64,000 nt of DNA from Cyclobacterium marinum DSM 745 (GTDB lineage: Bacteria > Bacteroidota > Bacteroidia > Cytophagales > Cyclobacteriaceae), in the NCBI RefSeq assembly GCF_000222485.1, contig NC_015914.1, forward strand, positions 4,818,001-4,882,000, in the 5' to 3' direction. Every line of letters starts with the position of its first letter. Position 1 is the stretch's first letter. Made by a program: the position numbers and the translations under genes. Of this stretch, positions 24,623 through 33,780 are shown in pieces. The notes beneath the pieces were generated by a model. That model was not told the DNA's origin, made no database searches, and worked only from the letters and a program-made list of their open reading frames with translations.

Positions 24623-25018
24623 TCATTGATTATTTTGTAATTTTTGCACGATGGGTATATCTGCTGCTGCCCAATCCAGTGTGTCCAACTCTTCAGTTTT
24701 TAGCCATTCAAGGCTGATGTGCTCATGAAGTTTAAGTTCGTCCGAATCAACCCGACAAAGGTAGGCATGCAGGGTAACTTCTATGTTGGGGTATTGATGA
24801 ATTACAGTGAGAAAATAAGATTGATTGCTGAAAGATAAATTCAATTCTTCCAGTAATTCACGACGCAGAGCTTCAATATGAGTTTCCCCTGTTTCAATTT
24901 TTCCTCCCGGAAATTCAAATTTTTTCGAAATATATTGTTGTTTGCTTTCGGGTCTTTGGACGCATAATATGCGATTTTTAAATAGGATTATACCTGCAAC
25001 TACATCAATTCGTTTCAT
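24623..25018 (-). CDS. mutT: Nudix hydrolase, MutT-like (8-oxo-dGTP diphosphatase candidate)
   Basis: A 131-residue Nudix enzyme. The Nudix box GGKIETGETHIEALRRELLEE (split here as GGKIETGETHIEAL then RRELLEEL) at about 37-57 has all the G-x5-E-x7-R-E-x2-E-E residues for Mg-dependent hydrolysis. The N-terminus VVAGIILFKNRILCVQRPES and the C-terminal HISLEWLKTEELDTLDWAAADIP match MutT, which clears oxidised dGTP from the pool. Pool sanitation is the likely role but MutT-family substrates vary. Same strand and 24 bp upstream of the Crp-like gene, so they may be co-transcribed. Confidence 0.83.
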   Translation of the reverse strand: MKRIDVVAGIILFKNRILCVQRPESKQQYISKKFEFPGGKIETGETHIEALRRELLEELNLSFSNQSYFLTVIHQYPNIEVTLHAYLCRVDSDELKLHEHISLEWLKTEELDTLDWAAADIPIVQKLQNNQ

Positions 25019-25132
25019 AAATGGGCTATTTAATCTCTTAAAAGGAAGCTATTTTGCATAGGTAGGGGCTTCTAAATTAAATTGTGATTGGTAGTTTTTC
25101 TTTCGGCATTCAATTTTCCGGTAAAAATATAG

Positions 25133-26079
25133 CTAGTTTTCATCTAAAATAATAATCCTTCTATCGCCAACATCACTCACAATGATTTGGTTTTTTGAAT
25201 TGAGATCAATACCCGAAGCAATTGAGAAATAATCTTCTTTGATCCTTTCAATTATATTAAAGTGGATATCAGTTCTAATAATTACCTTGGAACATGCCAA
25301 GTATATTTTTTCGTCCTTTACGGCAATATCGTAAATTCTTGGAATGTCTGGAATAATAACTCTTTGGATAAAATTACCTTCTAGATCAAAAACCTGAAGT
25401 GCATTATTATCAGAAACCAATACCCTATCTCCCATAACTGCAATTCCCCAAGGGTATTGAAATGTTCCGTTGGAGGTGCCATTATGCCCCCATTTTAAAA
25501 TAAAATTTCCTTGTTTATCAAATTTTTGGATTCGGTGATTCGCATGATCTACTGCATATATATATTCATCTTTATCTACAGTTATTTGCCTGAAATATTT
25601 AAATTGGCCATCTCCATTCCCTGTTCCACCCCATTCCACAATCTTAGCTCCTTCTTTATTTTCAATGGAGATTTTATTTTCATCTGACCTTGTGATGATC
25701 ACATTTCCACTTTTCAAAAAGTGAATGTCTCTCGGTGATTGGATAGTTTTAAACTTCCTGATATAATCCCCTGTCATATTGAACATTTCAATTTTATTAG
25801 CATTTACATCAGCCACATAAATATTATCTGTGGCATCTACACAAGCTGATTATCGAGAAATAATTCCACCTTCTCAATACCTATGTTGTCCGAGGCTTCT
25901 ACCAACACCTCAAAAGTTTCAGAAGTTATTTCCTCTTTTAAAGGTTCTATTATTTCAATAATCGGGTTAGTTTGATCCAACCCTACAATTGGTACCGAGC
26001 TGTCTTCCTCACAAGAAATTGAAATGAATAGGATGGCAGAAAAAAGTAATACATGTTTTAAAACACTTTCACAGCACAT
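25133..26079 (-). pseudogene. NHL-repeat lipoprotein gene with frame break and internal deletion
   Basis: Two fragments of one former gene. The 5' part (26079 to 25837) gives a lipoprotein signal (lipobox SISC, Cys23) and a Gly-less Ig-like domain, NPIIEIIEPLKEE ... VELFLDNQLV, stopping in mid-domain. The 3' part (25816 to 25133) encodes NHL beta-propeller blades such as IYAVDHANHRIQKFDKQGN and FQYPWGIAVMGDRVLVSDNN. Its frame continues upstream of the nominal start (VDATDNIYVADVNANK) but runs into TAA. The rest of the Ig domain and the first blade are missing, so a deletion and a frame shift fused the halves near 25820-25850. NHL repeats in surface lipoproteins usually bind partners or ligands. 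A sequencing error cannot explain the missing domain portion. Confidence 0.75.
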
Positions 26080-26489
26080 TTTATCTTTTTTAAAAAATTA
26101 ATATTCAACCTACTTTAGTTGAATAAAATAAGTAGTTTTCATTTAACAGGAAAAGCATGTTATTTCTCCGCGCAAAGTTTTTAATTTTTTAAACTATTTC
26201 CTTTATTTTAATTTAAAAATCCGGGTGAATTAAACCCTAATCTTGCAATAGAGAATTAATAACGTGGTGAAATCGCTTCAAAATCAACCACTTCGTTGCT
26301 GCTTTCACTTTCACCTAATCGGTGCTTTGCTATAATCTCCAAACAGCTTCCCGTTAACATAGGCGGGCGAGGCTTTACCCCGGAATATGCCAGGGATGAG
26401 AATCCCATTACTTATTCCGGGTTAAAGTTAGTTTGAAAGGGCATATTTAAAAATTAGAAAGGCATAATTTCTTCTATTTTAGAACGAAA
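26080..26489. other. Intergenic with MITE-like copy 3
   Basis: Half of this gap is the dispersed element at 26227-26427. The remainder is AT-rich and holds the promoter side of the broken NHL gene. No other feature seen. Confidence 0.6.
26227..26427. mobile_element. MITE-like dispersed repeat, copy 3
   Basis: About 200 bp with ends AATTAAACCCTAATCTTGCA and (complemented) CTTTAACCCGGAATAAGTAA. It shares GTGGTGAAATCGCTTCAAAA with copies 1 and 2, and ACCACTTCGTTGCTGCTTTC with the inverted copy at 48211. The central palindrome has decayed, and there is a GC-richer insertion (CGGGCGAGGCTTTACCCCGG) near 26363. Confidence 0.72.
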
Positions 26490-28337
26490 TTATTCTTTTT
26501 GGAATTCCGGGTTTGGGGCTGGTGGTACAGCACTTAAATCTATCTTCGGAAAGGCAATATGCCAATCTGTTTTACAGTTTTCTCTTAAATCAGCCAAAAA
26601 AGCATCAATCCGTTCTTTGCCAACTGAGTGCATAACGAAAATATGGGAATAAGAACGCAACTGCCGTTTACTTTCATTGACAGGAACCCAAAGTCTATCC
26701 GTATCTAAGGACCATTTGTAATTTAAAGTTTCATTGACCAAACGAAAACGCACGGTCAGACTTAAGCGGGACCGGGCAATCCATAGATCCACTTCTTTAC
26801 CAAATTTAGCTTTTAATTCTGATTCAAATTTAAACAATTCTGCCTCCAGATAGGCCGAAATATTTTCTGTTTCAACGGCCTTATTCATATTGTCTTCATA
26901 ACTCATTCTAGAAAAATAATCCCATAGGATCATGGGCGAAAAAGCAGACCGAGAACCTCCAAGTGTAGTGTCAGGCGTTCCTAAAAAAGAACTTGCAGCA
27001 TCCGGAGGCAAAAGTTGATAGCCGGTTCGCGTCATAAAGATACCCGAAGGCCAAGGCCCACCAAGCCATTTATGCATGGAACAACCTACGCTCATCACCG
27101 CCGGATTACGAAAATCAAATATGGGGCCTTTTTCATTCAATAGATTGCGGTTGTGGGCCATTTCCACAAAGGGAAGGTAAGCTGCACCGAGCGCCCCATC
27201 CACATGGAGCCAAAAGCCTCTTCTTATATCAAATAATGGATTTCCTTCTTCGTCTTTTCCATACACCACCTTTCGTTCCCAAAGTCATGGATATTCTTTG
27301 CCTAGCTCTTCAAACATGGCATTAATTGCAGGAACATCATCATAAGCTCCTTTCCAAGTAGTACCAATATTGGCCACAACAACTACAGGGTAGCCTTTAT
27401 CTATAAAAAAATGAACCAGTTTTTTTAATTCGTCAATTTTTACCGAACCGGATTGCGGATTGTCTTTGTCAAAATCATGGGAAGGAACCATTTCAGGCCA
27501 ACTTCCATTACCAGTTATGGGGCATTGACCGGGAAATTTTTCTTCACCTATTTGCTGAAATGTAGGCAATTCTAGCAAATGCGATGCCTTTTGTATGGAG
27601 TAATGGACATCTTCCGAATAAAAGAGCACAGGGGTGTAGGCGTTTTCAGAACTTTCCTCATTTTTTATAGGAGCCTTATAAGAAAAATGTTGGCCTCTTG
27701 TTTCTCTTCCCCTTCTGGTGTAAGCATCAATTTGCGCATTTGTTTTTTGGTCTTCAAGAATGGTCTTGCCTTTAAGGTAATCTCTGGCATTGAACAACCC
27801 GTAAATATTTCCTTCGGTAAATCCCATTGTAAGCACATACCCCCAATACCTTGAATCTGCATCCTGTTGATCTATAGCTGCAGTGTGAGGCCAATTGTTG
27901 TTCCATAACGCTGCAAAATAGTCCAATACTGCCCGCTCGCAAAATTTTGAATTAAGGGTATAACGGCCACTGCTAAAAGGGTCCCCAATATTGTTGGCAT
28001 GCATGTCCATAAGGTATGGAAATCGATTTGCATAGTTCTGATCCTGATTTCCTTGAAACCCTGCGAAATTGGAATGTTGGGTTTCAATAAACGCTTTAAA
28101 AGAAGACAAGGCTATTGCTCGTTCTTCTTCGGTCAAACCTGTTGGAGGGATTTCAAATTGACTGTATTCTATTTTTGGAAAATTTCCACATACATCCTTA
28201 GGAGGTACTGGAGAATACACTTCTTTTGGGTCATTACTTGGCCTGGATACAACGGCGCCTTGGGGTACCTGATCATTCCACGGAATTTGTTTAGGACCAT
28301 ATGGTACATGTTGAGAATTTGGGTTTACTGTAGACAT
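26490..28337 (-). pseudogene. Group II PLP-dependent decarboxylase gene interrupted by one in-frame TGA
   Basis: An otherwise intact gene of 616 codons from ATG at 28337. Codon 351 (27287-27285) is TGA, and the frame continues at once with LWERKVVYGKDEEGN; a Trp codon TGG is the obvious ancestor (GKEYP-W-LWER). The second half contains HVDGALGAAYLPF (PLP-binding Asp380) and VGCSMHKWLGGPWPSG (Schiff-base Lys423), the hallmarks of the histidine/glutamate/aromatic amino-acid decarboxylase family. Substrate is not determinable. The body shows no other lesions, so the mutation is recent, a sequencing error, or leaky read-through. If translated separately, the N-terminal 350 residues lack the active-site lysine and would be inactive. 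Confidence 0.75.
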
Positions 28338-28768
28338 GGTTATTCATTTTGTTAAAAAGGCGGCTTTTGGAGAGACATTCGATGGCAAAAGTTGGTATAA
28401 AAAAGGTAGTCTAGTAATTGCCATTTTGAAGCTTCATAAAAATACTCGATAAAGGCAAAAATCCTACAGATACTACTCTCCTGACTAAAATTATAAAATC
28501 TGTTCGTTATCTTTAGGTTTGTTGGTCTAATATACAGAGAGTTATCTAAACGTACAAGTCCCTTTAGTTGCACAAGGGATCGGCTGCCAACCAATGAATA
28601 GATGAAAATATTGAAACTGTATTCCAGTGGAGTTTCAAGGGAAGGAAAAAGTTAAACCTAGTTGCTTTTTAAAAAAAGTTGGGAAAAGTGAATTTGTCAG
28701 CATTGTAAATTTTTTGAAGAACAATGCTGACAAATGGAATAAGACCGGCTGCTCAGCCAAAACTAAAA
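28338..28768. other. Intergenic with CAGCATTGT hairpin
   Basis: No gene seen. An 80-codon open frame on the minus strand has no recognisable features. The main structure is the 15-bp hairpin at 28692-28735. The stretch next to 28337 should contain the decarboxylase promoter. Confidence 0.5.
28692..28735. repeat. Dispersed CAGCATTGT hairpin, copy B
   Basis: ATTTGTCAGCATTGT (28692-28706), 14-nt loop, ACAATGCTGACAAAT (28721-28735): a perfect 15-bp stem. It lies 33 bp behind the stop of the minus-strand outer-membrane protein gene, so it may also act as its terminator, though no T-run follows. Related copies: 16261 and 48393. Confidence 0.7.
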
Positions 28769-29392
28769 TTAAAAATTATAACCAAAATGAAGTCCCGGCT
28801 CACCTATTTGAAATTTCGACCATTTATCGTCCAATTGCTTAAACGATTCAGGCATTTCGGTATGATAGGGGCGATGAGTGACTGCAATGGACGGTTCTAT
28901 GAAGAATTTGTCCTTGAATAACTTAAAGTGGTAACCAATCCGGTAGGTATTGAAAATTTGGAAGCCTTTTTTTATTTTTTTGTTTTCTTCATCCTTAAAA
29001 GTTTGCCAGCCATTCATTACGTGAAGGCCAGTATATAAGCCCTTCCACCAAAAGCGTTGGTAGGCCAAGGCAAATCCAAATTCCCTAATATAGCCCGGAA
29101 ACTTTTCTTCGGGTGCTTCAAAAGAATCCCCATAAGGAATCCCTAGTGACCAGGCATATTTCCAGGTTTTTAGCTCTAAAGACAAGGCATCTTTAGGGCC
29201 TAAGCGGTACCCTAAGTTCAACTGGGCAAAGTCTGGGGAGTTGTCATCAGGTATTAAATTGCTAAACACAAAGAAGGTGCTCCCAACGAAGAACTTGCTA
29301 TGGGTAGTATCCTGTTTTGCATATTGCGCTTTTACCTGGAAAGGAAAGAGGCTTAATAAAATTAAGCAAATTATTATTGTCAATTTTTGCAT
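28769..29392 (-). CDS. Probable outer-membrane beta-barrel protein
   Basis: A 207-residue exported protein: signal MQKLTIIICLILLSLFPFQVKAQ, cleaved after KA. The mature part alternates short aromatic-rich strands (LNLGYRLGPKDALSLELKTWKYAW, FGFALAYQRFWWKGLYTGLHV, and a terminal GLHFGYNF) and ends in Phe, as outer-membrane barrels do. It resembles small hypothetical OM proteins of Bacteroidota but I do not recognise a named family. A Crp-like regulator lies 85 bp upstream on the same strand, so the two may be linked. Location is inferred from the signal, strands and terminal Phe. Confidence 0.65.
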   Translation of the reverse strand: MQKLTIIICLILLSLFPFQVKAQYAKQDTTHSKFFVGSTFFVFSNLIPDDNSPDFAQLNLGYRLGPKDALSLELKTWKYAWSLGIPYGDSFEAPEEKFPGYIREFGFALAYQRFWWKGLYTGLHVMNGWQTFKDEENKKIKKGFQIFNTYRIGYHFKLFKDKFFIEPSIAVTHRPYHTEMPESFKQLDDKWSKFQIGEPGLHFGYNF

Positions 29393-29477
29393 TATTTTTA
29401 ATGTTTTAAGTTAAAAGATAATGCAAAGTTGGGGGGTAAGCTGCCTAAAAAACGTTCACTTAAGGTAAGAAATGAGT

Positions 29478-30059
29478 TTAATTCCTTTTTGTTTTCTGAA
29501 GCCTTGCTTTTAAACGACTAAGGGATTGTGGGGTAATTCCCAGAAAACTTGCCAATTGATGTTGTGGTACCCTTTGAATCAAATCAGGCCTCGTTGCTAC
29601 TAAGTTTTCATAACGTTTGGCAGGAGGGGAGTACTTAAAATTATCAAGAGAGCTTTGACTTTTTTGCAATAATTCTTCCGAAATAATTCGGCATAGGGTT
29701 TCAAATCGAGGGAATCTAGCAAACATTTCATCATCAAGTTCACTGGTAGAAGCAGAGATTATTGAGTCTTCAATGCACGAAAGATAATAACTAGAAGGCT
29801 TTTTATTTATGGCGCACTCCGGAACTTCACCTTGCAGTTCTGTATAAAAATTGGTGGTTTTTTCCTCTCCATCAATAATATAATATTTTCTTATACAACC
29901 CTTTAACACAAAATACCCCAAATCTGATTGCTGTCCTTCTTCAAGTAAAAGGGTGCCTTTCTTTATTTCCCTGAATAAGTTTAATTCTAGAATAACATTT
30001 TTTTCCTCGGATGTCAAGGGCATGTATTTAGAAATATAATCAAATAGCAATTGGTGCAT
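29478..30059 (-). CDS. Crp/Fnr-family transcriptional regulator
   Basis: A 193-residue regulator. N-terminal half: IKKGTLLLEEGQQSDLGYFVLKG (a cyclic-nucleotide-binding barrel edge). C-terminal HTH: VPQHQLASFLGITPQSLSRLKARLQ, the Bacteroidota Crp-type recognition helix; the central PPAKRYENLVATRPDLI hinge matches paralogues. Effector unknown. Downstream, on the same strand, is the small outer-membrane protein gene, a plausible target or operon partner. Confidence 0.82.
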   Translation of the reverse strand: MHQLLFDYISKYMPLTSEEKNVILELNLFREIKKGTLLLEEGQQSDLGYFVLKGCIRKYYIIDGEEKTTNFYTELQGEVPECAINKKPSSYYLSCIEDSIISASTSELDDEMFARFPRFETLCRIISEELLQKSQSSLDNFKYSPPAKRYENLVATRPDLIQRVPQHQLASFLGITPQSLSRLKARLQKTKRN

Positions 30060-30250
30060 GGGAATCTGGTTTTGAGTCTTACAAGCGATAAGATTCTTTG
30101 ATAAAATTGACTAATTAACTTACTAATCTACCTGCTTTTTTCACTAAAAAAAATATGTTTTTTGACTGATTGTTAGTGCAAGACAGAAAGGAATTGAAAG
30201 GTTTTTAATATCAATTTGGCTTTTTAAGAGGATTGAATTATGTTTGTAAA

Positions 30251-30274
30251 ACATATGTGGAATAGTGCATATGT
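30251..30274 (+). promoter_or_regulatory. Candidate ArsR operator upstream of the arsR gene
   Basis: ACATATG (30251-30257), a 10-nt spacer, CATATGT (30268-30274): a perfect 7-bp inverted repeat ahead of the ArsR start at 30345. It resembles the ATATG...CATAT-type sites of ArsR-family repressors. Its position argues that the upstream in-frame ATG at 30240 is not the start. Confidence 0.45.
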
Positions 30275-30344
30275 GGTTTTGGGTTCAATTGGGAATATTG
30301 AAAACTCAATTTATTTAAAATCTTATTTAGTAACTGTCGAAAGC

Positions 30345-30689
30345 ATGCCAAGTATTCAAAGCAGCATAATTCTTTTTAAAGCCTTGTCTGAGATCACCCG
30401 CCTAAAAATAATTTGGCTATTGATTAACATGGATTCAAAAACATGTGTTTCGGAAATAGTTGATGTGTTAAATGTTCCTCAATATAATGTTTCTCGTCAT
30501 TTGAGGATTCTTAGTAAAGCCGGTTTACTTGAAGAAAGTAAAGAAGGAAAATGGGTTTACTATTATATAAAAGAGACAGACAGTGAGTTTTTATCTTACC
30601 TAAAAAAAGCCATAAGCATTTTACCTGAAAAGGAAATGGCCATTGAAATTGAACGGTGCCAGCAAAAACTTTTGGCACGGAAATCCTAA
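30345..30689 (+). CDS. arsR: ArsR-family metal(loid) repressor
   Basis: A 114-residue ArsR/SmtB winged-helix repressor. The core reads LSEITRLKIIWLLINMDSKTCVSEIVDVLNVPQYNVSRHLRILSKAGLLEES, with the recognition helix VPQYNVSRHLRIL and the wing GKWVYYYI. Only one cysteine lies in the sensor area (TCVSEI), so the arsenic-type C-x-C/C-C site is incomplete and another metal or a noncanonical site is possible. I chose ATG 30345 (MPSIQSSI); the frame is open from 30240 but that start would place the operator inside the gene. It precedes the permease gene by 112 bp on the same strand. Confidence 0.82.
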   Translation: MPSIQSSIILFKALSEITRLKIIWLLINMDSKTCVSEIVDVLNVPQYNVSRHLRILSKAGLLEESKEGKWVYYYIKETDSEFLSYLKKAISILPEKEMAIEIERCQQKLLARKS

Positions 30690-30740
30690 ATTATTATTTC
30701 ATTTAGCTCAAAAAAAGAATATAATTTCTTTTGACCTTTT

Positions 30741-30760
30741 ATATGCGTAGATGCGCATAT
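30741..30760 (+). promoter_or_regulatory. Candidate ArsR operator upstream of the permease gene
   Basis: ATATGCG (30741-30747), TAGATG, CGCATAT (30754-30760): a perfect 7-bp inverted repeat with a 6-nt spacer, 42 bp before the permease ATG (30802). It shares the ATATG/CATAT arms with the site at 30251, so one regulator likely binds both. Confidence 0.55.
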
Positions 30761-30801
30761 GTTAATTAATATATTTCATAACCAAATAAACACGATTATC
30801 A

Positions 30802-31854
30802 ATGAATGAAAATTTTAAATTAGCTGTAGACGAGTTTATCCATGTGGGTGTAGCCTTACTCTTTATTATAGCTTTGGTATCCCTCCTTACAGGTTTTGTT
30901 CGGGCTTATATTCCTCAAGAAAAGTTACAGAAAAGACTTAGTAAAACAGGAAAATACAGTGGTGTGATGGGGGCTATTTTAGGAATTCCTACTCCATTTT
31001 GCAGTGCATCAATGGTGCCTGTATCAATGGGAATGCTTGAAATGGGAGCTCCGCTTTCCATGGTTTTCTCCTTTTTACTGTCAGCACCTTTGGCCAATTT
31101 CGTAGTTGTGGCATTTATTTTTGCAGTTTTTGGCCTACAAGTTGCCATAGTTTATTTTTTAATAGTCTTTATCGGAGCTATAATTTTTGGTACCATCGCC
31201 GGTAATTCATTTCTTGTAAATCACATTAAAACTTTTGATACCAAACCCAATAATAAAGGATGCGGCGAAAATACCCCTGAAATCCAAAGTTGCGGAACCA
31301 CTTCTTGTAGTGAAGTTAGTCAGGTGGTAGTAAAATCAGAAACCGCTTGTGCTGCAGTGGTGGAAACCAAAACAAGTTGTGAGGAGTTTAGTCAGGTAAA
31401 CACTTGTTCTGCGACCTCTCAAAGTCAATTCAATGGCATAAAAAATGAAAAGGTTAGAGAAGCATTGGATTTCGCTTGGTCATTGTTTAAAAGAATTATG
31501 CCTTATGTTATTATAGGGGCAATCATTAGTGCTATTTCTGTTGTCTTTGTTCCTGATACATTTGTGGAAAATTATTTAGGCAATGACAACCCAATGGCTA
31601 TATTTTTAGCTGCTGTAGTAGGTGTGCCACTTTATTTACGTATCGAGATGGCGATACCTTTACTTAATGTTTTGATTGGTAAGGGAATGAGTATGGGGGC
31701 AGCAATGGCATTACTTATCGGAGGGACAGGAGCCAGTCTTCCTGAGATTGCGATTGTATCATCTATGTTAAAACCGAAGGCAGTTGTAGCTTTTGTAATT
31801 TCTATTATATCCATTGCGATTTTTGGAGGCTTTATTTTTTACTATTTATTTTAG
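30802..31854 (+). CDS. ArsP-type metal(loid) efflux permease with Cys-rich cytoplasmic loop
   Basis: A 350-residue permease with eight or so hydrophobic segments. The first half contains IPTPFCSASMVPVSMGMLEMGAP (Cys67), a variant of the PFCSCS motif of ArsP-like DUF318 permeases; the second half has VGVPLYLRIEMAIPLL and GGTGASLPEIAI. Between the halves lies a Cys-rich soluble loop, roughly residues 153-210, with seven or eight cysteines (GCGEN, SCGTTSCSE, TACAAV, TSCEE, NTCSA). ArsP exports trivalent organoarsenicals; Cys-loop variants may handle other thiophilic metals. The preceding ArsR gene and operator support inducible metal efflux. Which metal is not clear. Confidence 0.83.
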   Translation: MNENFKLAVDEFIHVGVALLFIIALVSLLTGFVRAYIPQEKLQKRLSKTGKYSGVMGAILGIPTPFCSASMVPVSMGMLEMGAPLSMVFSFLLSAPLANFVVVAFIFAVFGLQVAIVYFLIVFIGAIIFGTIAGNSFLVNHIKTFDTKPNNKGCGENTPEIQSCGTTSCSEVSQVVVKSETACAAVVETKTSCEEFSQVNTCSATSQSQFNGIKNEKVREALDFAWSLFKRIMPYVIIGAIISAISVVFVPDTFVENYLGNDNPMAIFLAAVVGVPLYLRIEMAIPLLNVLIGKGMSMGAAMALLIGGTGASLPEIAIVSSMLKPKAVVAFVISIISIAIFGGFIFYYLF

Positions 31855-32331
31855 GTAGGGGATTAATTGTAAAATGGTATAGAAATTTAACAAACCTAAA
31901 TTAAAGGCATTCAGCAGTAGGTGTTTCCTAAGGAGCTTTATTCCGAAATAGGTATCAGCCCTTCAAATTCGAGTTGAAATCAAGATAAAGTCAGCGCTTC
32001 TTTACTGGACCAACTTTCATTTTGGCAACGAGCTACTTAAATTTATAAACAGCCTGTTTTTTTTCGATTACAACATCAATAAGAATCCCATTATTTAATC
32101 CGTATTTATTCTTGGGAGAAGGAAATGCTATTTAGGCTACTCTAAAAATCTGAGGGTGTTACCCTTCTTTTATAGATTAGATTTTGTCAGCGGAAGTTCT
32201 AAGTTGAGTAATTTCGTTGGCAAAATCTTATCTGTTAAGTTTCTACAATTTACCAGCTTTTTTAAGCTGAACAGCTTATGGTATAAATTGAATGCTCAAT
32301 TATTATAAACATTTTAAAATTGGCAGGATGG
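31855..32331. other. Intergenic with decayed repeat and hairpin
   Basis: Between the convergent permease and CNNM genes. A decayed MITE-like copy lies at about 32005-32110. A hairpin follows at 32179-32228: AGATTTTGTCA against TGGCAAAATCT with one G-T pair and a 28-nt loop, loosely like the CAGCATTGT family. No gene seen. Confidence 0.5.
32005..32110. mobile_element. Decayed fragment of the MITE-like repeat, copy 4
   Basis: Only the right half is recognisable: AAACAGCCTGTTTTTTTTCG, then GATTACAACATCAATAAGAA and TCCCATTATTTAATCCG, matching AAACAGCCTGATTTTCTTGC ... CATTATCCGGG of copy 1 in order. The left half and the palindrome are lost. Confidence 0.55.
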
Positions 32332-33384
32332 TTAATCATCATTATCCAGCATTTTGTATTTTTTTTGTTTATCATTCCATCGTTTCATGGCATATTGCTG
32401 CATGTCTTCGATTTTATCCTTTTCGTCCACAATCTCAAACCCTAGCAATGTCTCTATGATATCCTCAAGGGTTGCAATTCCATCCATCCCTCCATATTCA
32501 TCTACGACCAAAGAAATATGTTCTTTTTTTTGAAGCATTTCTTCCCATGCATCAAATAGGCTGATATTACTTGAGAATATCAAAATTTCACGTTTGATGT
32601 CTATAAGCCTTAAGTCAAAGTGATCCTCCGCTAACTTTTCGAAAACATACTCCCTTAAAACGTAGCCTGTTATATTATCTTTATTTCCTTTAAATATAGG
32701 GATCCTTGAAAAATGCAAGAACTCTTTGTTCTTTAAAAACTCTTTTAAAGTCATTTCTTCATTTGCTGCTACGACAACAATCCGAGGAGTCATGACCGTC
32801 TTTAACTTTAAATTTTTAAGTTTGATTAAATTCTGAATAATTTTATTCTCTTTGTCCGCAAAAATACCCTCTTGAGTACCGATACTGGCCAAGGCAGAAA
32901 TCTCTTCTCTACTGGTAGTAAGCACAGTTTTTTCTCTGGAAAGTAATTTTGTTAGTATAGAAGCTAACCAAACCAATGGGTAGGTTATAAAAATCATACC
33001 TCTAATGATTTTAGAGGTAATGCCAATCAAATCTCTGTTGTAATTGGCCCCAAGGGTTTTGGGAATTATTTCTGTAAATATCAAAATTAGGATGGTTAAG
33101 ATGGCAGATATAAGTCCAAAATAGGCTTCTCCAAATAGTACTGTAGCCTGTGCTCCCACACCAGCAGCCCCCACTGTATGTGCTACAGTGTTCAAAGACA
33201 ATATGGCAGAAAGAGGTTTGTCGATATCTTCTTTTAAATGAAGCATGGCATCTGCGTTTCTGTTCCCTCTTTTAGACTGGGACTTTAAAAATGATACCGG
33301 TACAGATAATAACACCGATTCCATAATTGAACACAAAAATGAAATAAATAGGGCAATAAAAAGATAAAATAATAAAAGGGCCAT
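32332..33384 (-). CDS. CNNM/DUF21-CBS membrane protein (hemolysin-family type)
   Basis: A 350-residue membrane protein. The N-terminal DUF21 (CNNM) domain has four hydrophobic segments, including MESVLLSVPVSF and LNTVAHTVGAAGVGAQATVLFGE, with the FTEIIPKTLG motif near residues 103-112. Two CBS repeats follow: TVMTPRIVVVAANEEMT and ISLVVDEYGGMDGIATLEDIIE. CNNM proteins are linked to Mg/Co transport or to resistance against divalent metals; the hemolysin label in databases is historical. The C-terminal CorC/HlyC domain is absent, so this is the short type. It has no operon partner on this strand. Confidence 0.85.
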   Translation of the reverse strand: MALLLFYLFIALFISFLCSIMESVLLSVPVSFLKSQSKRGNRNADAMLHLKEDIDKPLSAILSLNTVAHTVGAAGVGAQATVLFGEAYFGLISAILTILILIFTEIIPKTLGANYNRDLIGITSKIIRGMIFITYPLVWLASILTKLLSREKTVLTTSREEISALASIGTQEGIFADKENKIIQNLIKLKNLKLKTVMTPRIVVVAANEEMTLKEFLKNKEFLHFSRIPIFKGNKDNITGYVLREYVFEKLAEDHFDLRLIDIKREILIFSSNISLFDAWEEMLQKKEHISLVVDEYGGMDGIATLEDIIETLLGFEIVDEKDKIEDMQQYAMKRWNDKQKKYKMLDNDD

Positions 33385-33780
33385 GGTATAGGTTAAGGAT
33401 AAATTATATTTAATCTTAACGTTCAGGTGTAATAAGTATTTGGTTAAATAATTATTAATTTCCTAATTCAGAAACAATTAACTATCAATAGAACATTAAG
33501 GATTTTTTTAGTTTTTTATGTCGCAATAATTATACCTGAACCGAACATAGGTAAAATATATGGTGTTTTAAGGTTAAAGCGAAGACTCAGCATAACCTGG
33601 TTTACTTTTGCTAATTCGAAAGGAATAAATTAATCATTTGAAAAAAATTGGGAATTCTGAAATCCATACAAAAATAAAAAGCTAAAGTTCTTAGTGAAGC
33701 GGATAAAAATTAAAGAACTTGCATTTTTTTAGGAATCCTTTTGTTGGATTATTATGGTGTAAGTTAAATCAATAGTGTTT
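33385..33780. other. Divergent promoter region, no gene
   Basis: AT-rich 390-bp interval between the divergent CNNM gene and the rapA-like gene. It must contain both promoters. I see no repeats, no palindromes and no ORF. Confidence 0.5.

Noticed and set aside
27285..27287. Selenocysteine recoding of the TGA in the PLP decarboxylase
   Set aside because: The position corresponds to an ordinary residue, probably Trp, outside the active site; no hairpin right after TGA stands out, and no selenoprotein genes are in the window.
28352..28594. 80-codon minus-strand frame upstream of the decarboxylase
   Set aside because: No start context, no recognisable domain and a random-looking composition.
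30240..30344. 35-residue N-terminal extension of ArsR
   Set aside because: It would overlap the inverted-repeat operator at 30251-30274, and the family core begins at MPSIQSS (30345).
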